This document shows positions 39,654 to 50,690 of a stretch of 64,000 bases of DNA, piece by piece. Each line of letters starts with the position of its first letter. The first letter of the stretch is position 1. Under the pieces are notes generated by a model that searched no databases, was not told the DNA's origin, and saw only the letters and a list, made by a program, of their open reading frames with translations. The stretch lies in NCBI RefSeq assembly GCF_028769735.1, contig NC_088171.1:80094716-80158715 (forward strand), read 5' to 3'. The stretch is from Zonotrichia leucophrys gambelii. Its lineage: Eukaryota > Chordata > Aves > Passeriformes > Passerellidae. Made by a program: the position numbers and the translations under genes.

Positions 39654-39766
39654 TGTTGTGGCCTAACCCTTTAGGCAGCTAAGCCCCACACAGCTGCTCA
39701 AAATCCAAAACATAGCATCATGCAAGGTACTATAAGGAAAATTAACAACATCACATTCAGAAATAG
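39654..39766 (-). mobile_element. Internally deleted ERV LTR remnant
   Basis: The left half ('tgttgtggcctaaccctt', 'gctaagccccacacagctgc') is the reverse complement of the 3' terminus of the avian LTR family whose end reads roughly '...gcttagttgc...ggttaaaccac.aca'. The right half ('aaatccaaaacatagc', 'ggaaaattaac') is the reverse complement of the 5' region of the same family. The two meet at about 39700 with the whole LTR body missing. The element therefore keeps both ends and lacks several hundred internal bases, assuming a typical LTR length. It has no promoter left. Confidence 0.65.
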
Positions 39767-39982
39767 TAAAAGCTGATTTTAGTGTTCTTATAACATAGGA
39801 GAAAAGCTGTCAGAGAAGTTAGCTAGAGCACCTGTTCCAGAGGTACACAATGTTGTGAAAAGGATATTGGGACAGGTTCAAATGCACAAATATTTAATAC
39901 AGCAGTCTGCAGCTGATGACAGCCATTCTATTTGTGACAGATGCTGCTTTGGGGCTTAAAGAAAAAAAATATGACAGAAAAG

Positions 39983-40021
39983 TGAAAGAGGAGAGAAAGA
40001 GAGAGAGAGACACAGAGAGAG
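39983..40021 (+). repeat. (GA)n-rich purine tract
   Basis: Imperfect GA/GAAA repeat, about 39 bp. Confidence 0.8.
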
Positions 40022-40169
40022 TAAAGGGAAGGGAAAACTCTCCCTAGTTGACAGTTCTTAAAGAAAGCACAGGGATTCCTAGACAAACACCTTCCCTTCA
40101 TGTTTTCTCTGATGCAGCTGGCTGTTTTTCTCTGTAATACTTTACCTTTAGCAACTACACAGTTTCCAT

Positions 40170-40650
40170 CAGGAATTGCTCAACCTCCCACTGGTCGTTC
40201 CTGTTGGTGATGCCTCAGGTGCTGAGGACATCAGGGCAGGTACTGCACACTGCCTGGCTGCTGACCTTTCTGGGTGCACATTATTGTCCCCACTAGCACA
40301 ACCAGGGCTTATTTTGGGCAGCAGGTAGAACAATGGTAAAAAAAGGTCTTTCTTAACTAATGGCAACTGCTTCTCAGAAGTAACTAAAGTAGCAACACCA
40401 CTGAGTTTGTGGGAGCCAGACCATGGAAATAATAGCAGCAAAACAACAGCATGAGAAAAATTTGGGGAAAATAATGTCACAGCAGATCACGTGAAGACGT
40501 ACAGAGCTTGCAGGATGTAGAGTGGGAAAGCTGAAGGTCCCTAGCAGTATAAAAAGTTTAAGACACCTAAGGAACTGTGAGAAAAACCTGGTCGGTACCA
40601 CCTGAAGGATGAAACCCTCTTTCTTGGGTGGAAGGGAGGGTGAGAAAGAA
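40170..40650. other. GC-richer block of unknown origin
   Basis: This 480-bp block has visibly more G+C and several CpGs compared with its surroundings. It carries overlapping minus-strand frames of 103 and 75 codons whose products (Leu/Ser/Pro-rich) match nothing I know. Such a block could be an unrecognised LTR or an eroded transposon. The minus strand has a TATA-like 'tttttatactgctagg' near 40555-40540, but I saw no clear terminal TG..CA ends. Confidence 0.35.
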
Positions 40651-42147
40651 AGGAAAGGTGAGATCTCATGCTCATTTACAGTGTTAATGGTAGAACTTTG
40701 TTTTGAGATTTTTTTTCCTCTACCTAGTAGAAAAATATGGGATTTTTTAGAAGCACTGTATATTTTAACCCCAAAATAATAGAATTATAAATTCCTACGT
40801 AGTTTGTACAAAGGCTGAGGATCGTTTTTTGGAACAAAATATGAAATACTTATTTTGAAATGTGGAGACATTTTTATAGAGATTTTGACATCAAATTGCA
40901 TCTGCTTACAGTGCTGCAGGCAATTATGATTCATTCAGCTAATATTATCTTTCTTCTTTGAGGACATTACCTTCTATAATCTTCTATAATCTTCCAAGTA
41001 GAAAGTAAAACAGTGTATTATTTTAATCTATGTAGTTAAAAAAAAGAAAATAAGATGCAACTGCATGAACTGATGACAACTGGAATAAATGCAGTTTATA
41101 TTTATTGCTTAATTTTATACAATAAACATTGTTTTTTTGATGCATGATAAATAATTTTTTTATTGTAACACAAGTAATACATTTTCTCTTGAAAAGTCAT
41201 AACAGATTTTTTTTTCTGTCCTGTTTATGGATAAGAATAATCTTATAAAACATTATGAATCTAACATTTGTGCTTGAAAAAAAATATTCTAGGCTTTACA
41301 TAGAGTGTTACTCAGACATCAAGAGATTTTCTGGAATGAGGAATTCTTACTTCAGTTTGGTTTATTGATTAACTGAAATATTACCTTCTCTAGTTGGTAC
41401 CAATGAGCTGTATTTACTGAGAAGTCATGTTTTTTTGCTTATACCTAGATTGTTAGACTGCAAAATCTTTAACCTTATTGGCAACTCTTCTGAAGATATG
41501 TGCATAATGTCCTGAGGTCACTGCCTCTCAGTCATCAAAAATGGAAATTTTATTACTAAGATGCTTACCTCACAAAACTGTTGCTATTTGAAATACATTG
41601 TCTGTATACATGACATAGGAGAATCTTTGATTTTACACTGTAAGCCAGAAACAACACCCAGACACAATCCTGTGGTTTTTTTGAGTGGCAGCTGGGAGAG
41701 CACTCAGAAGGGTGTTGAGATGTGAGTTGGAGCAAATATATAAGCAAATTTCCATTAAGGAGTCAAAGTTCCAATAAAAAGTTACACTGAGTATGGGTTT
41801 TTGAGGCATGTTCTTTCCTATGCAAAGAGGAAGAGGAGTAGGACTCTAGTGAGTTTTAGCGGTCAGTGCCTGAGTGCCACTCTTGCTGTGGTCTTACTGG
41901 TTTAACTGGGATTTAACTCCTAGTTCTGTCAGGTGATGCTCTCTTCCACGTCCCTTATAATGATGAAAAAAGATTCTTGCTACCTTGTCTTCTGTGATCC
42001 CACATGAAGAAGAAGCAGCCTGGATATGAGAAGGACAGGGACATTCCTTTAACAACTCCTGTAGTCAGTAAATAACACAATTGTCACCTGGCAGAGATAG
42101 CAAAGCATGTCATGGTAAAGATTGCAGACACATTCCAAGACTTGTCC
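40651..42147. other. Unique sequence, no gene seen
   Basis: No repeat family recognised. A short 11-bp duplication ('cttctataat' twice) lies near 40972-40993. Confidence 0.5.
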
Positions 42148-42308
42148 AGTCACAGAGTAGCTCAAGCTTGGAAGGGATCTCAGGAAGTTATCCTGTCTTA
42201 GATCTTACCTGAAACAGGGTCAGTTATGAGGTCAGGCCTAGTTGCTCAGAGATTTATCCAATCACATTTTTAAACCTCCTGGAGTCTGTGCCACTGCTCT
42301 GTGCCTCC
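42148..42308 (-). repeat. CR1 LINE, old 3' tip
   Basis: It starts 'agtcacagagtagctcaagc' and continues with 'ttggaagggatctcaggaag', 'aggcctagttgctcagagat' and 'taaacctcctggagtctgtg', the reverse complement of a diverged CR1 3' UTR. It is more eroded than most other copies, suggesting an older subfamily. Confidence 0.75.
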
Positions 42309-44590
42309 GAGTTTGTGCTTACCTGTCATCACGGCAATGACAAACGAGTCTCTCATCATTTCAGATATAAAAATAAATTGAAAGCAGTGCCATGAATTTA
42401 TGTCAAAAACACTAACATGGTCTACATTTTCTTCTGAGCCATAACAAAACACGCTGCATTTTGCTAGACTATTTGTAAGAAGTTCTTGCTTTCTTACAGT
42501 GAAAAAAGAAAATAAAACACTCCCAAGCCTGCAAAGAAACAACCAAAACTCCTGCATAAATTCATTCACCATATTTACTGAAAGATGCATTCACTCTTCT
42601 TATTTTTCAGTTTGAAAAGTTAAAAGCTTTTCCTTGCTTTCTAATTTTTCTGGAAATTGACAATTACAGAGAACTAGAACCACCCCATTTGCATTTCATG
42701 TCATGTGTTATGACTTTCAAACTATATTCTTAGCGGCACTCACAAATACTCATCTGATAATCATTTCTTACTACTAGAATAATGCAGCTAGGAAAAAAAC
42801 CCCGCTATTCTCTTTTAAAGATGTGTATTTTAATCATCACTTGCAACATGTTAAAGGTAATATAATACTGGCTTGCAGCTCTGTCTTGTAGCTATCATAA
42901 AATTCTCATGGCTAAACCACAAGAAATAGTTCTTTTGACTTCTGTAATTTAAGGAAACCACAAAACTGAATTTTTAATCTAAAAATTTTATCTGTCTCTA
43001 CTTCCTTTTTCCCAAGAAACCCTGCAATATTTGTTACCTCAGGTGATGTATTTAATACCTAATTCACATTAATAAACTTGCACTGCAGATTTAGAAAGGT
43101 TGTGTAGGCCAAATTACGCACTATACATTTGGTTATCACCTTTATTTAGATGGATACAAGGAGCCAGTGATATAGCGTAGATTTAATATCCTATTACTAT
43201 TAATTAGGTTTGCTTCACTTGCTTCATTCTCCTTTGAATGCTTGTCCTATAACTTGTTCTTGATAGATGTAGGTGTCTAAAGACAAAATACGGTCATTTC
43301 CAAATATACTCCTGCTTTCATCAAGTGAAAGTTCTTTAAATGTTTTACAGCTCAATCTTGCGCTCCTCTGCCGTACCACAGGCTGCTGTATTAAATGATA
43401 CAGTAAGGGCAATACCTGTTTAGGTATACCATGTAATACATCAGCTTAGTAGCTCCTTTGCCATCAAATAGTGCTTATCTAGGACCATAGAGATAGACAT
43501 TTTATTTTCATCTGTATGTCTGTGACCTCTCCAGCAATTATCCCTAGCTCAAGATCAGCCAGGCAGGAAGAGGAACAGCATGAGACAATGGCTCAGTGCT
43601 AAAGAGAAGCCTAAACATTTCCCAAAAAACAACGAGCTTCATCTTTACCAGGCAGGGGGTCAGTATCATCAGCAAAGGATGAATGGTTACTTACTGCAGG
43701 ATAACCAGGGTTTCAGAAGCATCTAAAGCTTTTCTGTTGCTCCAAAATGTTACCACTGTTAAACAGCTGTCACAAGAAGGCTAATGACCACAGGGAATGT
43801 GTCACAGATCCCATCTCTGAGACAGTAATGTATCCTATCTCACATTCTATATATAGATTAAAAGAGATGCAAATTCACTTTTAGTGGATTTTTACACTGC
43901 TATTACTCACTGATGTCAGTGTTAAAAATAGGAAAAAAAGGAAACACAGTTTAAATCAGTGGGATTCAAGAGACAAGATGCACAAGGTTAACGAATTCCA
44001 GAGATTCAAAACCTAAATAAAATTTTACATATAAATTAGATAGATTGGATGTTCCATGAAGAAACAAAACACAAATAATAGGGTTCACTAAAGTCACTGA
44101 AAATCAAAATATAAATACAATTATATTTACTAGTGTAAATTATGAAACAGATTTGTATTTACAATTTCTGATACTGATGCCCATAAAGCTTCTGCAGTCA
44201 TGGCAAACATAAATGGTAAATCAAGTGACAGTGGGGTTCAAACCGAAAATATTTCAGATCAACTTTCTTAACACTTCTACTACATAGATATAGAAACCAG
44301 GGAAAATCACTCTTATGAAATTTATTTTTCAGTCTGCTCTTGTAGCATGTAAATAAGATTGTAGATGGCACCCTTTTTATAAATAACTTAGAAAAAGCTA
44401 GAAGCTTACTGGTGAACAGGAATCTCTTTTTTCTGAAATTGGGTGGGGGTGATTTCTGAGTGTTTCTTAGTATTGCTCTTGGGTTTCTAAAGTGTGTTTG
44501 GAACATGGGACATTTCAGCAACATCTATATTTATCCAAATGAGGCTGTGCTTTCTGGGTTGCCTTTTGCCTGTAGTTTTTCATGCCGTAC
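42309..44590. other. Unique sequence, no gene seen
   Basis: No recognised repeat. A donor-like minus-strand site near 42321 is discussed under findings. The 108-codon minus-strand frame at 44198-44524 is basic and unrecognised; I treat it as chance. Confidence 0.45.
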
Positions 44591-44626
44591 TGTCGTGGTT
44601 TTGGATGCAGTTATTTTTCTTCCTAG
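44591..44626 (+). mobile_element. 5' tip of an avian LTR abutting a CR1
   Basis: 'tgtcgtggttttggatgcag' followed by 'ttatttttcttcctag' resembles the first ~45 bases of the common avian LTR family (roughly 'tg..ctggttttggctggga' then 'agttaattttcttc'), with a small deletion. It runs directly into the CR1 terminal repeat 'aatcatggaatgg'. At only 36 bases, chance resemblance is possible. Confidence 0.45.
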
Positions 44627-44885
44627 AATCATGGAATGGCTTTGGTTAAAAGGGACCTTGAAGATCACCTAGTTTAAATCCCTTTGACATGGACAGGAGC
44701 ACCTTTCACTAGACCAAGTTGCTCAAAGCTCCAACCAACTTTCCCTTGAACATTTTTGGGGATGGGACATCCACAGCTTCTCTGGGAAACCTGGTCCAGT
44801 ACCTCACATTCTTCAAAAATATTTTAATAATGTTTGTAATGAAATTCTTCCCCTGTTTTATGAAAAGTTTCAAAAGACTTAAACA
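44623..44885 (-). repeat. CR1 LINE, 3' end fragment
   Basis: Terminal unit 'tagaatcatggaatggcttt' is at the left, then 'aagggaccttgaagatcacc', 'agaccaagttgctcaaagct' and 'tccacagcttctctgggaaa' in reverse orientation. The right end fades into A+T-rich text after about 44880. The plus-strand frame 44719-44973 partly covers this fragment and is not a gene. Confidence 0.9.
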
Positions 44886-46779
44886 TTTTCTCTTTATGGA
44901 CTCTGGTATGTCTATTAATTGTTTTACTGGTTTGACTTTTTGTTTGAATCAATTATTATGTGCTGTTTTCTGAATTCAAAGTATTTTAAAACTTCTGTCA
45001 CATTCTATTGTCTTACCATGATAAAATGGGTAGTTAGCACATGAAAGATGTAGAAGAGAAAGGCAAAGGTGAATTACTTCTAGCTTCTTTAGCATTTTCC
45101 TTTCTTTAGGAAAATATCTTGCTACTGTTATGATTAAATGAGGGCATGTTTGAACAAAGAAATTGTATTTTGCTTGCAGGCTGAGGGCATTAAAGAAAGA
45201 CATTGCATCTTTAAGCATGGCTCAGTAAAACCTGACCCTAAATTATTATTTTTCACTGCTCTGTCTGTTTCTTGGTCACCATGGAGCAGGCTTTGGCTAT
45301 GCGATTTAAAGTAGCTCTTTGCTTTCTCATGCCATAAAAATGAAGCTGTCTGTGTACAGATGGGGTGTGTTAAGGACTGTGATGATCTGTTCCCTTTAGC
45401 AAAGCAGAATGCTCACTGGTTCAAGTTCAAAGTCTGGGGATAGACATAACTGAGTTTGTTACTGAAAAAAAGATTACCGCATACCAAGGACTCGATCCAA
45501 GGTCTTGGTGTGCATTTGATGTCTTCCAATTTCCTCAAATAAGCTTTTCATTGCACTCAAAGTGGTCTGGTTGGCATTTTCAAGCCAGTTAAAGGAAAAG
45601 AATAGGTAATCAGGCTAATTCTGTGCCTTTAAGCACAGAATTTAGTTAGCTTCCTTTCCCACCTTGTGCATAGACTAAATATCGGAATATTGGAATTTTC
45701 AAACACTTGGTCAATAAATGCTGGAGAGCAGGCTGGAATTGAGAATGGAAGGCCGAAATTAATGGAGGAATGGGAGGAGGAATCCTGCATGCCAATAGTC
45801 ATGTTTGTATGATGAATGATGATTAGTCATATGAAGAGCAGTTAATAGAACTACTCCTAAATAATTAGGAGAAGGGGGAAAAGAGGTGCTGAAATTTAGA
45901 TCAAAATTTAACTACAGCTTCATTATTTTAAAAAAAGGCAAAAAGTTCATTTTGCTGCATGACTGGAGCTACTAAACCACGGTAGATAGGACTATGCATA
46001 TCAACTAATATAAAATAAACTACACCCTATAAAAATCAGAAAGGTCTGATCCTTGGGCGTAGGTCAAGCAAATTGGATCTATTAAAGATGTTTAATCTGG
46101 TAGCTTTGAGTCTGAACAGAATTTTATTACTTGTTTAATTCACCTTCATGTTTAATGTGAAAACAACTGCAAGAAATGAAATATTGCTTAAAATATTCAG
46201 GGCAGCAACATATGCCTCAAGAGATAAGAGTTTCACTGTTAGTTTAATTAAGAGAAAAAAAAGCACAAGCTTCAAGTGTTATTTACAGGTTCTTGACATA
46301 TTCACTAATGAATCATAGGATGCTGTAAAGGTTATTCTGCCTATTACAAAAGAAGAACACAATAATTGTTTCTTAACCAACTTATTTTCTTCACACTTTT
46401 AGTCTGTTCTTAGTAGATCAATGTGCTTGAAACTGGAAACAAGATTCTTTGTTTTCACTGTGTCAGCAAGCTGGCAAGATGCCTTCATATGTGAGATAGA
46501 GTACAGTGGGACATTTTTATGTACATCATTGTACATTAGGAGTTGAGCATAATACCAGCAGAGTTTTCACTACTCTGTGTTTTCCAGGACACTTAATTTG
46601 ATTTTAGGAATAGCAGAAATGTTTGGCAAGATTGTCAGCATACCAGACAACAATGGATTTTCAAAATACAATGCTTTCTTTTCTTCAGTACAATCAATCT
46701 TTAGTCTTTCTGCATGCATACTTAGCAACTGGATTGGTAATTTTTGTTTCTATTTCTTTTTTTATTCTTTCTAATGCAG
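44886..46779. other. Unique sequence, no gene seen
   Basis: No repeat family recognised. An imperfect hairpin lies at 45483-45509 (ACCAAG...CTTGGT with a one-base bulge). Confidence 0.45.
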
Positions 46780-46932
46780 ACACAGACGCTATTTCTTGAG
46801 AAATTACTTTTTGTTACATTAGACAATCTCTCAGCTAAAACAAATCAAGAAACAGCCCTTCTTTTCCAAATGAGTGACTTTATGGTTGATGGAGATGATA
46901 GTGCATCCTACCTCAGATATAAGGAGTGCTAG
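46780..46932 (+). other. Candidate terminal coding exon, unidentified
   Basis: A long pyrimidine tract (46741-46772) ends in 'ctaatgcag', a good acceptor whose AG is at 46778-46779. From 46780 one frame stays open for 50 codons to a TAG at 46930-46932, in phase with the acceptor. The encoded peptide, TQTLFLEKLLFVTLDNLSAK and onward with an acidic DFMVDGDDSAS stretch, has a balanced composition unlike the background. An AATAAA follows at 47276-47281. I recognise no protein. T-rich tracts followed by AG arise often by chance in A+T-rich DNA, so this is a low-confidence call. Confidence 0.2.
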
Positions 46933-49900
46933 ACATTGTGTAGCAGCATCCATGTTAGCATTATGCCAGATTTTTAACAGCTCTAAACACAGCATATCTT
47001 ACATACTAATGTGTTGCTCATCTTCTTCTGTCTTCTAAAGAATAGGCTTCAGCTTACTTCAGCTGTGGCTAACTAGAGAAGGAGAGATTATGAAATACAG
47101 TATTTATAGTTCTTGGGTTTGAGTGCTATCTAAATTAGAGAGCCAATATTGAAGAGTTACTGATTTGTGCCTGTGAGAAAAGAATCTGTATGCACCAGAA
47201 GATAAAAAACCCATATTTTTAAGTTTGAAACATCTATGTCATTTCTTCCTTATGAAATGGAACAGCTACTTTTATAATAAAGCATGGTTGAAATAATGTT
47301 TTTGTTATTCATATAAAAATTTTTAAAAGTGAAATCTTGCTTCTTTTCACATCACCAGGATTTGAAGGTTTAGATTTTGTCTAAAAAAAACCTGATTTCC
47401 TATACTTGGCATTGAAGGAAGAAATAGCACTCTATTATAGCTATAATGGCTATTCTGAGCTATACACACTCAGAGGAAAGGAAGAAAACCTTACATCCCA
47501 AACCTTCTTCAAGAGTGACCCTGGGCAGCAAATTAGATACAGCTAGTGGTAAAGCATGGCTGCAAGAAGGCCATAACTTGCTCTGCTGAAGAGCTAGATA
47601 CATTTCCCTGCCTGCTTTAGTTTCCCTGCATTTTGTGCACAGACCCAGATTTATCAGTCTCCAGCAGTCAGCAAGGGTATAGAAAAAATCCTGGAGGAAA
47701 TTAGATTTTCCCCAACAGCAGGTGGTTTCCCTCTAATGAGATTTTCTGAGGATCCTAAATGGGCCCATTTAATTTCTGGTTACGTTCTAAGAGCTGTTTT
47801 GTAGGTGACTGTCTTTAACTCAGACACTGACACTGATGCATTTGTGTCAGGTGCCCTGAAATATACAATTATAAAATGGATGGATTTTGTCCTCTCTACC
47901 TGTCACACAGCCTCTTCCACCAGCTGTAAACTTGTCCACATTAGGAACTTTGCCACATCTACAAGTCTTTCTTCCTTTCAGTCAAGACAGGGCAGTGAAG
48001 AATTACCACAAGCCAGAAAGAGAAACAAGAGGAGAAAAAATCCAAACCAAACCAAAGAACCAGTCATTTGATTTCTCTGTTATTCAAATCACACAGTCAG
48101 TTGTTTATAAATAATTTTGATCACATCTGAGATACTTGACTTCATCACTAAATTTGCTTCTAACTGAAATAAAGTACAAAACTCAACTTTTATAAGATTT
48201 AAAAGGCAAACTTATGACTATCTAAATTGAAAATGGGGATGAGGGGTGGGTTAGGTGTTTGAAACAAACAAACAAACCCAAGATTTTTCTCATACATCCT
48301 ACTCTTTCACACAGACATATTTTTCGACATCTTTGCATAGTCCTGTTGATGGTTTTTCACATCTTTCTCTCCTTTTGACAAACAATTAGAAGCAAATGCA
48401 CTCTTGAGTTCCACAGTAAATGGAAAAAAAAATCAAAATAAGACAAATGGAGGACATATAAATCCTTTCCCATACAACATATTTTAGTATCTTTTTATTG
48501 GTTTTCTTTACCATGAAAATAGTAGATGTGAAACAGCAGTTTGAATACTGCATCAGAATTCCTGAATAGAAAGCTTTCTAACAGAAAGCTGTAACTCTTA
48601 TTGTTGATTTGGAGGCTTCTGTACCCATTTGCATTAAAGAAACAATCTTCCACCAGGATTTAAAATGAAAACTGAAGTTGGGCAATTATTGTCTTCTGAG
48701 CCCCAAAAGAGCAAGTAAGCTTACTTTGTGAACTAATATACAGTATGAAACTAATATACCTTGTCAGATGGGTGAAATATGCTTTGAATTGTTCCAAAGC
48801 ATTATTATTACAAGTATTTAAATTGAAGTCTAGGAAAAAAACCCTTAAATGCCAATAGCAGAGTTCTCAGAATAGTAAGGGACATGTAGTATACTAAAAG
48901 CTTTCTTATGTTGGTCATTAAAAAATGGAAACAATCTACACCTTAGAAATGTAGATCTAATCAGGAGAATCTATTTGAAGCAAAGACAATCTTTATTTAT
49001 CTGCCCTTTTGTGCTTCTAATATTAGCAGATATTTCCCATAATTGAAAACTAATAAATAATTCCTCTATCAAGAGAGAACAATAGAAAAAAATTGAAGAC
49101 ATTTGACAGTATTATCATAGAAATTGACCAAGAAAGCCTTCGCTTTTCAAATCAATTTTTCAGCTACTAATTTTAAGTGACATTGCCATTTCTTCTGGAA
49201 GGAGACTTCTCCATACTTCAGAGTCTAAAGATAGAGAAACAATATAGAGAAAAAGCAATGATGCCTGAAACAATGTGATTGTTCAGTATTGTTATAGAGG
49301 TTCCCATATAAATGAGCATTCTATTTTTACTCCAAACATCAAAAATCCTCTAACACGGTACCACTTAAAAATGTACTGTACAAAACCCAGGAAAATATAA
49401 CAGCATCTAGCTGTGAATTTTTTTAATTGAACCGTGAAATCTACAAATCTCACCTGCATGGAAGGGGTATCAAATGACCCAAAAGAAAGAGAAACAGAAG
49501 TTCGAAGTTTCATGGTTTCCTGTCAAATGACACTTACTATTCTCTGCTGTAGCAGGTAACAGTTTCTCTCTGCCTCAGTAATATAATCTGTTATTTAGTT
49601 AAAGTTAATTTTATTTTGTAAAAGTAGTACGTGGAGGAACCCTACATGAAGAAAATGCGCCCATATTGCCGAAGGCTGACAGATTTTCTTTTTTACCTTA
49701 AGGTGCAAATAGACACAGATATCCAGTAGGATGAGAGCTTTGGAGCTCATATTCATAAATACCATCTTTTCAATTTTTTGTGGCATGGATACTTTTTTTC
49801 ACAGTAACTATTCACTACAGCATGGACCATCGAGTACCCTTTAAAAAGAAATTATACTGCAATATGAGGTACAGTTTCAGATAGTTGGTACTAGATAATT

Positions 49901-50164
49901 TCAACAGTTTCAGAGAAACAGAGTGGAATGTTTTTCAACTGAAATGCTGCTTCAGAGAAAACTGTTGTTTCCAGAAAACTTTTATGTTTTATTGGAATTT
50001 CCTTCAGTGACAACCACACTGCCATGCCCTCATAAGATTAAATTGTATTTTAATTTGGCGAAAGCATACAACCTTTCTTTTCTTCTGGAGTCTTCAAAAT
50101 TCTATGAAACTTTTTAGATGTTATTTCTCCATTTCCATTCCCTATCAGGGAAATCCATACTTTT
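46933..50164. other. Unique A+T-rich sequence, no gene seen
   Basis: No recognised repeat apart from a short caaa run near 48262-48279. Frames at 47805-48114 are under 90 codons and unrecognised. Confidence 0.5.
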
Positions 50165-50458
50165 CAACACCAGACACACCCAAAAGGTTAACATGCTGAT
50201 GATGGGGTAAAAAATTAGGAGGGAATGCAGCCAGGACATTTGACCCAAATTGACCAAAGGGTTAGTCCATACCTTATGAGATCATGTTCAGCAATAAAAG
50301 CTAAGGGAAAGCAGGAAGAGGTGGGAAATTCCTTGTTAAAGTGTTTGTTTTCCAAAACAAATACCAGTCAGAGTGATGCTCTACTTTCTAGAAAGTGACT
50401 GGGCATCATGTGCTGGTGGGAAGGAGAGAATTAATCATATCTCCTGATCTGTTGTAGG
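50165..50458 (+). mobile_element. Truncated avian ERV LTR fragment
   Basis: Sense-orientation landmarks of a common avian LTR run in order: 'acacacccaaaaggttaaca', 'gggaatgcagccaggacatt', 'tgacccaaattgaccaaagg', 'tccataccttatgagatcat', then the core promoter region 'gttcagcaataaaagctaag' and downstream 'gtgctggtgggaaggagaga'. The TATA is degenerate (AATAAAAG). The R-U5 end that would carry the terminal CA is missing, and the U3 start is lost. It is a dead remnant of the same broad family as 33338-33725 and 39654-39766. Confidence 0.7.
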
Positions 50459-50666
50459 AGGTGGAGTAGGACAGCTATATAGCTAAGTTGTGAATGCAGT
50501 TTGCAGCAGAAGGGCCTTGCATTCTGAAGACTTCCAAGATTGTTTTGGAAAACATTCAGCATGTCATGAGGCAAAGGTATCTGCCAGCTCCATCCATGGA
50601 AACCATTCAGATATATCAGCCTGAGGCTTCACACAGGCTATCTAGGTTCTCAGAATTTTGAACCTG
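50459..50666. other. Unique sequence
   Basis: Nothing recognised. Confidence 0.4.
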
Positions 50667-50690
50667 AGAAATTCACTCAGGTGAATTTCT
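50667..50690. repeat. Perfect 10-bp stem, 4-nt loop inverted repeat
   Basis: AGAAATTCAC (50667-50676), loop TCAG, then GTGAATTTCT (50681-50690). Neighbouring 'gagtgaaat' and 'gagtgaaaat' at 50691-50719 partly repeat one arm. It is too short for a pre-miRNA. Function unknown. Confidence 0.8.

Noticed and set aside
44198..44524. 108-codon basic minus-strand frame
   Set aside because: No family, no splice context, low-information composition.
45483..45509. Imperfect hairpin ACCAAG...CTTGGT
   Set aside because: The stem is too short and bulged for a pre-miRNA, and there is no second feature to support it.
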